A stretch of DNA of 33,630 nucleotides, from the NCBI GenBank assembly GCA_002473165.1, contig DKSD01000005.1, positions 1 to 33,630 on the forward strand. The letters are read 5' to 3'. The stretch comes from Succinatimonas sp. UBA7265. Lineage in GTDB: Bacteria; Pseudomonadota; Gammaproteobacteria; Enterobacterales; Succinivibrionaceae. Made by a program: the position numbers and the translations under genes. Below the pieces are notes generated by a model. That model saw only the letters and a list, made by a program, of their open reading frames with translations. It was not told where the DNA came from and made no database searches. Positions 1 to 7,630 of this stretch are shown one piece after another (the stretch's first letter is position 1; each line of letters begins with the position of its first letter).

Positions 1-320
1 TGGCCACTCAGACACTCTCGGATCTCGAATTCTCAGGGCGCACCGAGGCGCTGCTTGACTGCATCAAGACCCGCATTTACCTGCCAAACCCCGACGCGCG
101 CGAAAGCCTGATGCGCCCGCGCTATGAGATGGCAGGGCTGAACTCAGAGCAGATTGAAGCCATAGCCTTCGGAGCGCCGCGGCGCGATCTGTTCCTCCAA
201 AAAGGGGGACACTTCAGCCGTTTTGAGCTGCTGCTTTCCAAAGCCGAGCTCGACGTGTTTTCGCTGTCAGGCGCCAAGGCGCTTGAGCACTGTAAGGAGG
301 ACTCACATGAAAAACGCTGA
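1..320 (+). CDS. trbE: Conjugative transfer ATPase TrbE/VirB4, C-terminal fragment (5' end outside window)
   Basis: The reading frame is open from base 3 and ends at a TGA at 318-320, so only about the last 105 residues are present. They carry the end of the VirB4/TrbE fold: an ATQTLSDLE segment, then KTRIYLPNP, a GLNSEQIEAIA stretch and a closing FSRFELLLSKAELDVFSLSG block. In known T4SSs this hexameric ATPase powers pilus assembly and substrate transfer at the inner membrane. The Walker motifs would lie upstream, outside the window. It overlaps trbF by 14 bases. The identification rests on the C-terminal pattern and on the order of the six genes that follow, which match a Trb operon. Confidence 0.85.
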   Translation, partial: ATQTLSDLEFSGRTEALLDCIKTRIYLPNPDARESLMRPRYEMAGLNSEQIEAIAFGAPRRDLFLQKGGHFSRFELLLSKAELDVFSLSGAKALEHCKEDSHEKR

Positions 321-963
321 CCGCGGCAGCTTAGGCGGGCTGAATCTGGCCCGCAGCGCGCTGCTGCGCACCCTTATCCCCATGGCCGCGGCTTTTGCCT
401 GCGCCGCGTTTGGCATGGTGGCGCTGTGCGCCTATATCAGCGCCGCCTCGTCGCTGCAAATTGTGCCCTACGTCGTCACCGTCGACCGCACCGGGGCCGT
501 GATCGCCCGCGATGATCTGCGCGGCGCCCAGGAAGTGCCCGAGCAGGCCCTCGCCGCCGATCTCTGCGCTTTCATCGAGAAATTCCGCGGCGTGAGCAGC
601 GATCCGGTCTTAAACGAGCGCCACATGCGCTCGGTGTACGCGCACCTGCAGGACAACTCGCAGGCTTTCGGCGAGATCACGCGCTATTTCCGCGAGGAGC
701 GGCCGCACCGCCCGGACAGCAAACCCATAAGCGTCAGCATCGAGAACATCATCCGCATGACCCCCGGCACGTTTCAGATCGACTGGAACGAACGCTCGGC
801 AGATGAGAAAACCGTGCGGCTGCGCGCCAACGTCACCTGCAAAACCGTGGCGCTGCAGCACAGCGAGCTTGAAACTTTGCAGCTAAACCCCTTGGGCGTG
901 ATCGTGACCGCCCTGACCATCAGCGACATCTCAAAACCCGCGGCCAAAAAGGAGGGTGCATGA
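307..963 (+). CDS. trbF: Conjugative transfer protein TrbF (VirB8 family)
   Basis: Inner-membrane assembly factor of the T4SS, with a bitopic VirB8 layout. A short cytoplasmic N-terminus is followed by one membrane span at about residues 18-42 (rich in A, F, M, L) and a periplasmic domain that opens with the family signature VPYVVTVDRTGAV. The ATG at 307 is preferred over earlier in-frame starts because AGGAGG (294-299) sits just upstream and the start overlaps the trbE end, as expected for translational coupling. The 218-residue length is normal for VirB8/TrbF. The TGA overlaps the trbG start. Confidence 0.9.
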   Translation: MKNADRGSLGGLNLARSALLRTLIPMAAAFACAAFGMVALCAYISAASSLQIVPYVVTVDRTGAVIARDDLRGAQEVPEQALAADLCAFIEKFRGVSSDPVLNERHMRSVYAHLQDNSQAFGEITRYFREERPHRPDSKPISVSIENIIRMTPGTFQIDWNERSADEKTVRLRANVTCKTVALQHSELETLQLNPLGVIVTALTISDISKPAAKKEGA

Positions 964-1859
964 ACATGAAAAGGATCAGCTTAAGCGCCATGCTGCTGGC
1001 GCTGTGGTGCCTGACGCCGCACGCGCAGGCTGATTCGGCATATGACAGCTACCTTGGTGAAAACGGCTCGGATTTTTTGGACAGCCGCGATCGGGAGGTT
1101 TTAGGGGATCTGGAGCGCACGTCGCAGCGCCGCAGCCTGCCGGCGCTGTCCGGGGCGCCCGGCGAGATCGTGTTTGCCTACGGCTCAGGCCACCATTCCA
1201 TAGTCTGCGCCGTGCTTGAGCTCTGCGACATATCCCTGGAGCCCGGGGAGCGCATCCGCAACGCCCAGATTGGCGATTCAGCCCGCTGGAGCGTGGACTC
1301 GGCCGTCTCGGGATCGCCGCAGGGCCCGGTGCAGCACCTGGTGGTAAAGCCCCTTGACAGCGGACTGCGCACCTCGCTGGTCGTCACGACCGATCGCCGC
1401 GCCTACCATCTGCGCCTGAAGTCTTCGGCCTCGGAATTCATGCCCGCGGTGCGCTTTACCTACCCCGGGCAGTCGCTGTCGGTTCTGCAGGGGGAGAGCG
1501 CGCTGCAAGGTTACGCCGCGCTCCCCGATCCGGGAGGCTACAGCGCCCAGGCGCCGCAGGAGGATTTGTCAGCACAGACGCTGTACTCAGGCGGCGACAG
1601 CGCTTTTGACATCAGCGGAGACGCCGAGGTCATGCCCAAACGGGTCTTCTTTGACGGGCAGCGCACCGTCGTGGAAATGCCTGATGACATGGAGCGCCTG
1701 CCGGCGCTGCTGCTCTCAGGCAACGGCACCGAAAACGGACTTATCAACTACCGCATCCGCGGCAGGAGTTTTGTAATTGACGGAAGGATTTCCGGCGCAA
1801 CTTTGATATTAAAGGAGAACGATGAAACATTCAGATCAGAAATTTCGGCTGCGTCATGA
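960..1859 (+). CDS. trbG: Conjugative transfer protein TrbG (VirB9 family)
   Basis: Outer-membrane core component of the T4SS channel. A cleavable signal peptide spans about residues 1-24 (basic MNMKR, hydrophobic core, then HAQA). The N-terminal VirB9 domain is clear: GEIVFAYGSGHHSIVCAVLELCDISLEPGE, read with its family partners IGDSARWSV, HLVVKPLDSGLRTSLVVTTD and RRAYHLRL. The C-terminal domain (roughly residues 225-299) has the usual beta-rich VVEMPDD...LLLSG...NYRIRGRSFVIDG pattern. Starts at 960 or 966 are both possible; GGAGGG at 950-955 serves either one. The gene overlaps trbF by 4 bases and trbH by 38. Confidence 0.93.
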   Translation: MNMKRISLSAMLLALWCLTPHAQADSAYDSYLGENGSDFLDSRDREVLGDLERTSQRRSLPALSGAPGEIVFAYGSGHHSIVCAVLELCDISLEPGERIRNAQIGDSARWSVDSAVSGSPQGPVQHLVVKPLDSGLRTSLVVTTDRRAYHLRLKSSASEFMPAVRFTYPGQSLSVLQGESALQGYAALPDPGGYSAQAPQEDLSAQTLYSGGDSAFDISGDAEVMPKRVFFDGQRTVVEMPDDMERLPALLLSGNGTENGLINYRIRGRSFVIDGRISGATLILKENDETFRSEISAAS

Positions 1860-2265
1860 AGGCCTAAACCTGGCCGCGGCCTTGGGGATCGCCTTGCTGT
1901 GCGCCTGCAGCTCAGGCGATGAAGTCACCTCGGCCGCCGTGCGCGCAGAAGGCGCGGCCGGAGCGCTCTCCGAGAGCGATCTGCGCGCGCCTGCAGAGAG
2001 CATGGCCGCGGCGCTTGAAGCCTCAGGACGGGTCTCGCAGGGCGCGAGCGTGCAAGGCGATCCGCGCCTGGCCCCGCTGCTTGAGGGCGCGCTGCTCGCG
2101 CGCGGCATCCCGTCTTCAGGGACCGCAGTGCAATTGCAGGTAAGCGAGGACGCCCTGACCGCCATCGTCAGCGCCAGGGCAGGTTCTCTGTCTTTGAGCC
2201 AGATGTGGGATCTCTCCTCAGGGGAGCCACGGCCGCTTTCCCAGGTAAGCGCCACGGAGGGGTGA
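1822..2265 (+). CDS. trbH: TrbH-like conjugative transfer lipoprotein
   Basis: A 147-residue exported lipoprotein. The N-terminus has basic residues (KFRLRHE), a hydrophobic stretch (LAAALGIALL) and a lipobox-like L-C-A-C with the candidate lipidated cysteine at residue 29. Cys at -2 of the box is unusual. The rest is low-complexity, rich in Ala, Ser and Glu. Its place between trbG and trbI is that of TrbH, the VirB7-like lipoprotein that stabilises the outer-membrane ring. AAAGGAG lies immediately upstream of the ATG, which sits inside the trbG 3' end. Sequence alone is weak evidence here; the assignment leans on gene order. Confidence 0.75.
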   Translation: MKHSDQKFRLRHEGLNLAAALGIALLCACSSGDEVTSAAVRAEGAAGALSESDLRAPAESMAAALEASGRVSQGASVQGDPRLAPLLEGALLARGIPSSGTAVQLQVSEDALTAIVSARAGSLSLSQMWDLSSGEPRPLSQVSATEG

Positions 2266-3581
2266 TGCTGTCAGCAAGCCAGATTTTAAAGCAGGGCTGC
2301 AGCTCAAAGCTGCCGCTGCTTATCGCTGTGCTCTTCGTCGCGGCGTTTGCCGCCGTGATCTACGCAGGCGCCAGTCCGGAAAACCGGAACGGAGGGGACA
2401 GTCCTGAAGAACAGAAACAGGCTTCCGCCGCCGCGGCGCGCTCCATGAAGGAGCAGGCTGCGCGCGCCTCGCTAGATCACGAAAAACTGCTCGCCAATGA
2501 AAAGCGGCGCCGGGAACAGGAGGAAGATCAGGAGAGCGAAGAGGCCCCCTCGTCAGACGAGCTCAGGCAAAAAGGCCTGGCGCTGCGCGAGGAGGCCCGC
2601 CAGGCTTTTGAGTACGCCGACGAGCTTGACGGCAAAAAGGAGCCCGGGCTTTCAGAGGACTATGACAAGTACCTTGAAAAAACCGAAGGCCGCACCCTCG
2701 AGGAGCCAAAACAGGAAAGCGAGCTGGCGCAGCGCCGCCGCGAGAGCTTTGAGCAGGCTCTGCGCGCCCCCTCACGCCTTAACTTAGGCGAAGGCGCGCC
2801 GCTGCCCGGCAGCGCTGCTGCTCAGGAATCGCAAAGTGTCCCGGCGCTGCGCCAGAAACCAAACATGACCACAGAAGAACTGCGGGAAAAACGCGGATAC
2901 CGCACCATGGCTGATTACGAGATCCTGCGCCGCGACGGCGAGGATGAGCTGCGCTCGCCGATGAAAGGCCTCAAGACGCCGTGGTGCCTGCGCCAGGGCA
3001 GCGTGATCCCGGCGGTGCTGCTTACGGGGATCAACTCCGATCTGCCAGGCCAGGTCTCGGCCCAGGTGGCCTCGGACGTGCTGGATTCCGTTTACGGGCG
3101 CGACGTCGTGATCCCCCGCGGCACCCGCATCGTCGGGCAGTACGGTTCCAAACCCGGCAACGGCGAGGAACGCGTGTTCATTGCCTTTACGCGCCTGCTC
3201 TTCCCCGACGGCCATTCGCTCTCCTTAGGCGCCATGCCCGGGCAGTCGGCTGACGGCGCCGCGGGCTTTGAGGCGGGCGTAGACACCCACTTTATGCGCC
3301 TGCTCTCGGGGACGCTTTTGCTCTCGTCGATCAGCGCCGCTGTCAGCACGGCCGACTCCGAGCGCACCGCGTCCGGGGAGATCACTTACGGCAGCGCCTT
3401 CGCCGGCGCCGCCTCGCAGTCTTTGGGAGCGTCGCTGGGGCGCATCATCGAGCGCCACACCAACCTCTCCCCCACTCTTACCGTGGAACCTGGCTACGCT
3501 TTCAGCATAGCCGTGACCGCGGATATCTATTTCGGCGGACCCTACGGGACGCCGGGCTTTGCCAGGGACACCTCATCATGA
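2265..3581 (+). CDS. trbI: Conjugative transfer protein TrbI (VirB10 family)
   Basis: The VirB10-type core protein that spans both membranes. From the ATG at 2265 (TGATG overlap with trbH, preceded by GGAGGGG) there is a short cytoplasmic tail and a membrane span at about residues 16-36. A long charged Glu/Lys/Arg/Ala linker, probably coiled coil, follows to about residue 235. The conserved beta-barrel domain then contains the recognisable patterns VIPAVLLTGINSDLPGQVSAQV, VIPRGTRIVGQYGS, ERVFIAFTRLLFPDG and, near the end, SPTLTVEPGYAFSIAVTADI, each spanning a family-conserved block. Length is 438 residues. An earlier in-frame ATG at 2205 is rejected because it lies deep in trbH and lacks a ribosome site. 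Confidence 0.92.
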   Translation: MLSASQILKQGCSSKLPLLIAVLFVAAFAAVIYAGASPENRNGGDSPEEQKQASAAAARSMKEQAARASLDHEKLLANEKRRREQEEDQESEEAPSSDELRQKGLALREEARQAFEYADELDGKKEPGLSEDYDKYLEKTEGRTLEEPKQESELAQRRRESFEQALRAPSRLNLGEGAPLPGSAAAQESQSVPALRQKPNMTTEELREKRGYRTMADYEILRRDGEDELRSPMKGLKTPWCLRQGSVIPAVLLTGINSDLPGQVSAQVASDVLDSVYGRDVVIPRGTRIVGQYGSKPGNGEERVFIAFTRLLFPDGHSLSLGAMPGQSADGAAGFEAGVDTHFMRLLSGTLLLSSISAAVSTADSERTASGEITYGSAFAGAASQSLGASLGRIIERHTNLSPTLTVEPGYAFSIAVTADIYFGGPYGTPGFARDTSS

Positions 3582-4360
3582 AACTGAAAATTTTTACAGC
3601 CGCGCTGCTGTGCGGCTGCGCCCTTTCACCTGCATTTGCCGACGATCAGGAGCAGACGGAAGTGCTGCGCCAGATCTCATCCAAGCTTACCCAGTCGCTT
3701 GACACCATGCGCCAATGGTCGCAAACGAACCAGGAGCAGACGGACGTGCTGCGGCAGAGCGCCGAGCGCGGCATGGACATGGCCGTGCAGGATCACGAAA
3801 AGCCCAACGTCCAAAGCTGGCGCGACATGGACCGGCTTACCGAGAATTCCCTCGGACTGCTGCACGCCTCATCGTCACTTTGGGAAACCTTCGGCACCCT
3901 CAATGAATATCTCGCCTCGTTTATGAAAGCCGAAGCCTGGCAGGAATGCATGGAGAAAGGCAAAGAATGCTCGTTTCGCGCCGTGCTCGAGCACATGGAC
4001 AGCAACTCCATAGAGTACGCCACACAGGCAGCGAAAAACGCGTCGAACTCCTCTGCGGCCTTAAAGGAGCAGATCGCAAAGCTTGAACGCTTAAGCGGTC
4101 AGGCCCGCAGCGCCGAAGGGCTGGGCGCCGGCCTGGACACTCTCTCCCAGGTCAACGCCGCCTCAGCCGCCTCGCTTATGGATCTGTCAAACAGCATCAA
4201 CACCATGCTGCGCGTCCAGGCTCATGAGGCGGCCTCGGAACACAACCAGGCGCTGGCTGAATCCGAAGGTTCACGGCACATGCTCGAAGGCGGCAAGATC
4301 GTAAGCTCCGGGCATTTTGAAATGAGGTTCTCAGACAATGTCCCGTACTATGGCTACTAA
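3578..4360 (+). CDS. trbJ: TrbJ/VirB5-like pilus-associated periplasmic protein
   Basis: A 260-residue secreted protein with a clear signal peptide (MKLKIFTAALLCGCALSPAFA, cleavage about residue 21) followed by an almost wholly helical body rich in Gln, Glu, Ser and Ala. It contains a repeated QEQTEVLRQ / QEQTDVLRQ segment near residues 24 and 53. One Cys pair (WQECMEKGKEC) could form a disulfide. This matches the VirB5/TrbJ family, minor pilus components of the mating apparatus, which are poorly conserved. Position between trbI and trbL supports it. It overlaps trbI by 4 bases and trbL by 23. Confidence 0.72.
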   Translation: MKLKIFTAALLCGCALSPAFADDQEQTEVLRQISSKLTQSLDTMRQWSQTNQEQTDVLRQSAERGMDMAVQDHEKPNVQSWRDMDRLTENSLGLLHASSSLWETFGTLNEYLASFMKAEAWQECMEKGKECSFRAVLEHMDSNSIEYATQAAKNASNSSAALKEQIAKLERLSGQARSAEGLGAGLDTLSQVNAASAASLMDLSNSINTMLRVQAHEAASEHNQALAESEGSRHMLEGGKIVSSGHFEMRFSDNVPYYGY

Positions 4361-5267
4361 AACGCAAATCATCAGCCTGGGCGCGCTGCTGTGCGCTGCG
4401 GCGCTGCTGTGGCCTGAGACGGCGCTCGCCTCAGACGGGCTGCCCGCAGACGGCCTGTTAAACCGTGTGGCGGACAATTTTATCCAGAACGTGCAGAATT
4501 ACTCGGCCCCGATCGCCGCGGCGGCCGAAAGGCTGTTTTGGATGCTGCTCAGCTGCGCAATCGTCGTCACCGGCGCGAAGATGATCTTCAAACAGGGGGA
4601 TCCCTCCTCGTTTGCCGCGGTGATGGTGCGCCTGATCCTCACGACCGGGGTTTTTTACTTCCTGTTAAAAAACGGCGCGCGGATCAGCGCAAGCGTCATC
4701 GACTCCATGATCGAGGTAAGCGGCCATTACAGCGTAGGCCCATCTGAGCTTTTGGACATCACATTTAACACGACAAAGCAGCTGCACATGGCAATAAGCA
4801 AATCGCTGGCGGCCCTGCCTGCGGCTTTGGTCATGAACCTGCTCATCGCGGTCTACTCCCTGATCATGTTCCTCGTGACCATCCGCTACATCACGCTCTA
4901 CATCAGCGCGTACGTCTTCTGCACGCTCGGGGTGTTCGTGTTAGGCTTCGGCGCGTTCGGCTACACCCGCGTCATGGCGGTGAGCTACTTAAAAACCGTG
5001 CTCTCGCTGGCCTTGCAGCTGATGACCATGATCATCATCTGCAACATCGGTTTTCAGGTGCTCAATGACTTAAGCACGGCGATTGCGGAGCTGGACAAGC
5101 CCCTGACGTTCCAGGATGCGGGCGTGGTGCTCTTTACGTCGCTGTTTTTAATGGTGCTCTGCTCCAGCCTGCCGCGGCTTGTCGGCTCGCTGGTCTGCGT
5201 GAACCCCGCAACAGGCACACTCTCGTTTAACGTGCCAGGTCTGCCAAAAATCACCCCCTCGCGCTAG
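4338..5267 (+). CDS. trbL: Conjugative transfer protein TrbL (VirB6 family), polytopic membrane protein
   Basis: Inner-membrane channel component. The 309 residues hold a signal-like first segment, a short soluble loop and about six hydrophobic spans (around residues 60-80, 93-112, 155-180, 183-205, 213-240 and 262-285), with the Trp/Pro-poor, Met-rich look of VirB6/TrbL. The start at 4338 is chosen because GAGG at 4324-4327 is well spaced; 4350 is a weaker alternative. It is the last gene of the operon: no coding overlap follows, and a perfect stem-loop lies 20 bases after the stop. Confidence 0.85.
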   Translation: MSRTMATKTQIISLGALLCAAALLWPETALASDGLPADGLLNRVADNFIQNVQNYSAPIAAAAERLFWMLLSCAIVVTGAKMIFKQGDPSSFAAVMVRLILTTGVFYFLLKNGARISASVIDSMIEVSGHYSVGPSELLDITFNTTKQLHMAISKSLAALPAALVMNLLIAVYSLIMFLVTIRYITLYISAYVFCTLGVFVLGFGAFGYTRVMAVSYLKTVLSLALQLMTMIIICNIGFQVLNDLSTAIAELDKPLTFQDAGVVLFTSLFLMVLCSSLPRLVGSLVCVNPATGTLSFNVPGLPKITPSR

Positions 5268-5286
5268 AAAAATGCGGCACAATAAA

Positions 5287-5307
5287 GGCTGCGGCATGGC
5301 CGCAGCC
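5287..5307 (+). terminator. Perfect 9-bp stem-loop after trbL
   Basis: GGCTGCGGC (5287-5295) pairs exactly with GCCGCAGCC (5299-5307) around a 3-base ATG loop. No T-run follows, so it is not a standard intrinsic terminator. It ends two bases before the GAGGAG ribosome site of the next gene, so it could equally stabilise the trb mRNA 3' end or damp translation of the downstream gene. Confidence 0.5.
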
Positions 5308-5319
5308 TGAGGAGCATTC

Positions 5320-6033
5320 ATGGAGACAACATCACAGGAGCCGCGCACCAAAATCATCTGGGCTTTGGACGATGGCGCATCTGACGAGATAAAACCGCAT
5401 TCTTTTGCATCAATTGAAGCTTTTGTCGGCAAAGTCATCGGCTGCTATTCCCTAAAAGATCAGCCCGAAGGCATGATTGCGGACGCGGACAGCGTAAAAA
5501 CCCTGCTCAATCTGCCCTCTCGCGCGCGGGACGCAGATGAACGCGCGCCTGACGATCTGCATTTTTTCAGAGGGATCCGCGATCAGACCTTGATGACCGC
5601 AGTTTTCGATCCTGAGTGCAGCCTCGGATACGCCCAAAAAGATCTCGGCCAAAGCAACATTCTTGCTTTGCTGAGCCCTGAAAAAGCCAGCGAGAACTAC
5701 CTCAGGTACCTGCGCGAACATGAGGTCAGCTACTGCTTTGACGGAAAAGGCGGCACGGATCTCAAGGCGGCGCTTGAAGGCATAAAAAATAACTTCGGGC
5801 TGCGCACCCTGCTCGTCACCGGGCACAGCGCGCTCGCCAAGGCGCTGGTAAAACTTAAGCTGGTCTCAGAGCTCATGGTGCGCAGCCGCTTGGAGTGCGA
5901 AGCCCTGACTGCCGTTCTCAAAGCGCAGGAGGACACCGGCGCGCTGCTGTCTGAGGAAAACACCGTTGCCTCATCTGAAAAAGACGAAGAGGGATACCGG
6001 TGGTTCCGTTACACCTTTGCGCCGCGCCCCTGA
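5320..6033 (+). CDS. RibD C-terminal / dihydrofolate-reductase-fold protein, divergent
   Basis: A 237-residue cytosolic protein without signal or membrane segment. The best recognisable part is residues about 130-190: YLREHEVSYCF, then DLKAALEGI, GLRTLLVTGHSALAKALV and LVSELMV. This fits the RibD_C/DHFR-like pattern in which a GI-R-LLVEGG loop binds NADPH and LVDEL precedes the last strands. The usual EGG is replaced by TGH, so cofactor binding may be altered. Known relatives reduce pyrimidine or pterin-like substrates. The N-terminal half is not recognised. GAGGAG precedes the ATG. It follows the trb operon on the same strand but after a hairpin, so it may be host DNA. Exact function unknown. 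Confidence 0.5.
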   Translation: METTSQEPRTKIIWALDDGASDEIKPHSFASIEAFVGKVIGCYSLKDQPEGMIADADSVKTLLNLPSRARDADERAPDDLHFFRGIRDQTLMTAVFDPECSLGYAQKDLGQSNILALLSPEKASENYLRYLREHEVSYCFDGKGGTDLKAALEGIKNNFGLRTLLVTGHSALAKALVKLKLVSELMVRSRLECEALTAVLKAQEDTGALLSEENTVASSEKDEEGYRWFRYTFAPRP

Positions 6034-6075
6034 GCGCGTCTCGTTGCGAGCTGAGAAAAAATAATAAAAAAGCGC

Positions 6076-6103
6076 TTGCAAAACCTGTGAATCCAAGTAA
6101 AAT
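6076..6103 (+). promoter_or_regulatory. Sigma70-type promoter for tRNA-Ser
   Basis: TTGCAA (6076-6081) and TAAAAT (6098-6103) are separated by 16 bases, placing the start near 6110, about 15 bases before the mature tRNA. This fits a short tRNA leader. Confidence 0.6.
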
Positions 6104-6125
6104 GAGCCACGTTTTCTAACGAAAC

Positions 6126-6215
6126 GGTGAGATGTCCGAGTGGCTGAAGGAGCACGCCTGGAAAGCGTGTATACGGGAAACCGTATCTCGGGTTCGAATC
6201 CCGATCTCACCGCCA
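6126..6215 (+). tRNA. tRNA-Ser, anticodon GGA
   Basis: A complete 90-base cloverleaf: acceptor GGTGAGA pairs with TCTCACC, discriminator G, and CCA is encoded. The anticodon stem CACGC/GCGTG encloses CTGGAAA, giving anticodon GGA. The variable arm ATACGGG-AAA-CCGTAT is long, as required for a class II serine tRNA, and the T arm CGGGTTCGAATCCCG is canonical. It sits directly next to the integrase gene and is almost certainly the prophage integration target. Confidence 0.97.
6188..6215 (+). other. Putative attL core: 3' end of tRNA-Ser
   Basis: P4-family integrases usually recombine within the T arm and 3' end of a tRNA gene, regenerating the tRNA and leaving a short direct copy at the far end of the element. 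The integrase starts about 220 bases downstream. The matching attR copy would lie past the right edge; no second copy is seen in this window. The exact core boundaries are inference. Confidence 0.55.
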
Positions 6216-6283
6216 TCTCTGAAATAATTCCCTCTTTTTACTGTCTTTTTTCTCCTGTTTTTCTTCTGTATTTCAATAGCCTA

Positions 6284-6400
6284 TTGCCAATCCGTTGCCA
6301 TACCGTTGCCAATCCATAGCCATTTAATTACCATTGGAGTTACGAGGAGTTACAACTTCGAGCCCCGAATTTTTAGTATAAAAATTCGTTGAGTTACGAA
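6284..6400 (+). repeat. Clustered short repeats between tRNA and integrase (possible integrase/excisionase arm sites)
   Basis: TTGCCAATCC occurs at 6284-6293 and 6306-6315, with GTTGCCA at 6294-6300 and 6305-6311. GGAGTTAC occurs at 6336-6343 and 6346-6353, and GAGTTACGA at 6337-6345 and 6391-6399. Between them is a perfect inverted repeat, CGAATTTTT (6366-6374) / AAAAATTCG (6380-6388) with a 5-base spacer. Direct repeats beside attL are typical of integrase arm-type and Xis sites; the dyad could be an operator for int. Roles are inferred from position. The 6216-6435 gap contains no gene that I can support. Confidence 0.5.
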
Positions 6401-6435
6401 ACGTCACTTTTTTCTTTATAACTCATGTAATTAAC

Positions 6436-7563
6436 ATGCTAACACCCCTCAAAATTAAGGCTCTGAAACCTAAAGACAAAGTCTACATGGCTCCGGACAT
6501 TCCCGGACTGTACCTGCGCGTCTGGCCTACAGGCAAGAAGGTGTGGATCATCTCCAAGTCGCTGGGCGGCAAGCGCATCGTCAAGCAGCTGGGGCAATGG
6601 CCTGCTCTGCAAATCAGCGAGGCGCGCGAGCTGCTGCAAGGGTACGTCGAGCAAGGCAAAACCTCGGACGATGACGACTTCACCTTCGGCGGCATTTACA
6701 AAAGCTGGCTTGAGCTCAAGAAAACCCAAATCAAGAACTGGGACGATGTCGACAAGCGCGTCACCAAGTACCTGCTGCCGGACTTTGGCTCCAAGCCGCT
6801 GGCAGGGATCACGCCGCCTGAGTTCATCAAGGTGCTTCAGGACAAGATCGCCTCGCGCGGCAAGTTTGAGACGGTCAAGCGCGTCTGCGGCTACATCAAG
6901 GAGATTGAGGTGTTTGCCGTGAACTCAGGCCGCGTCAGCAGTCTGCGCTTCCAGGGCATCGACAAAGTGTTTCCTAAGTCCTTGTCTCGCATGAAGCACC
7001 GCCCCTCGATTGAACCGTCACAGCTGCCTGACGCTTTGCAGAAGTTACGAGCTGCGGCAATCGCCGCTCCGGGCACGTGGGACGCTGTTTTAATTGGCTT
7101 TTTCACCCTGCTGCGTCCGGTCGAGTATTGCATGATGGAGTGGGGCTGGATCGACACAGTTACGAAAGTTGTAACTGTGCCCGCCGAGGCCATGAAGATG
7201 AAGCGTCCGCACCTGGTGCCCATTACGCCCCAGCTCATGACGGTGCTCGAGCGCCGCCCCAAAGTCAACCAGTACGTGCTGGCCTCGCCGGGCGTTAAGG
7301 GCGGCCACCTTACAACTGCATCGGCTGAGCTGTTTTTCAGGCGCCACGGCCTGCGTGACATCCTTGTGCCTCACGGCATCAGAGCCATCGGGCGCACCTG
7401 GATGGCTGAGAACGGCATCGACGATAAGGTTGCCGAGCTCTGCATCGCTCACAGCGTGGGCACGCAGACTGTGCAGGCCTATGACCGTGCCGATCTGCTC
7501 GAGCAAAGGCGCGAGGCGATGCAGCGCTGGTGCTCGTTTGTGGAGGGGTGCCTGAAAAACTGA
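6436..7563 (+). CDS. int: Tyrosine site-specific recombinase, P4-type integrase
   Basis: A 375-residue prophage integrase. The N-terminal DUF4102-like arm-binding domain (about 1-75) shows LTPLKIKALKPKDK, GLYLRVWPTGKKVW and KQLGQWPALQISEAR; a SAM-like core-binding domain follows (about 80-180). The catalytic domain retains R227 (in FFTLLRPVEY), H313 and R316 (HGIR), H339 (CIAHSVG) and the nucleophile Y349 (QAYDR), with a candidate Lys in the EAMKMKRPHLV beta-hairpin. A DUF4102 N-terminus plus insertion at tRNA-Ser is typical of the P4/CP4-57 group. No clear Shine-Dalgarno precedes the ATG. A perfect 9-bp inverted repeat lies inside the gene at 7155-7179. Confidence 0.95.
   Translation: MLTPLKIKALKPKDKVYMAPDIPGLYLRVWPTGKKVWIISKSLGGKRIVKQLGQWPALQISEARELLQGYVEQGKTSDDDDFTFGGIYKSWLELKKTQIKNWDDVDKRVTKYLLPDFGSKPLAGITPPEFIKVLQDKIASRGKFETVKRVCGYIKEIEVFAVNSGRVSSLRFQGIDKVFPKSLSRMKHRPSIEPSQLPDALQKLRAAAIAAPGTWDAVLIGFFTLLRPVEYCMMEWGWIDTVTKVVTVPAEAMKMKRPHLVPITPQLMTVLERRPKVNQYVLASPGVKGGHLTTASAELFFRRHGLRDILVPHGIRAIGRTWMAENGIDDKVAELCIAHSVGTQTVQAYDRADLLEQRREAMQRWCSFVEGCLKN
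7155..7179. repeat. 9-bp inverted repeat inside int
   Basis: CACAGTTAC (7155-7163) and GTAACTGTG (7171-7179) are exact inverse complements around a 7-base spacer. The left arm runs into AGTTACGA, the same octamer found upstream of int at 6338 and 6392, and again at 7043 within int. It may be coincidental or an internal protein-binding site. Confidence 0.4.
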
Positions 7564-7630
7564 ATCAGCGTCCATGTTTTCCAGGCACCTTTGATATAAG
7601 CTTTGTTCAGACACCGGCACGGAGAAAAAA

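Noticed and set aside
5287..5307. Intrinsic terminator of the trb operon
   Set aside because: The stem is perfect but no T-run follows, so I list it only as a stem-loop of uncertain role.
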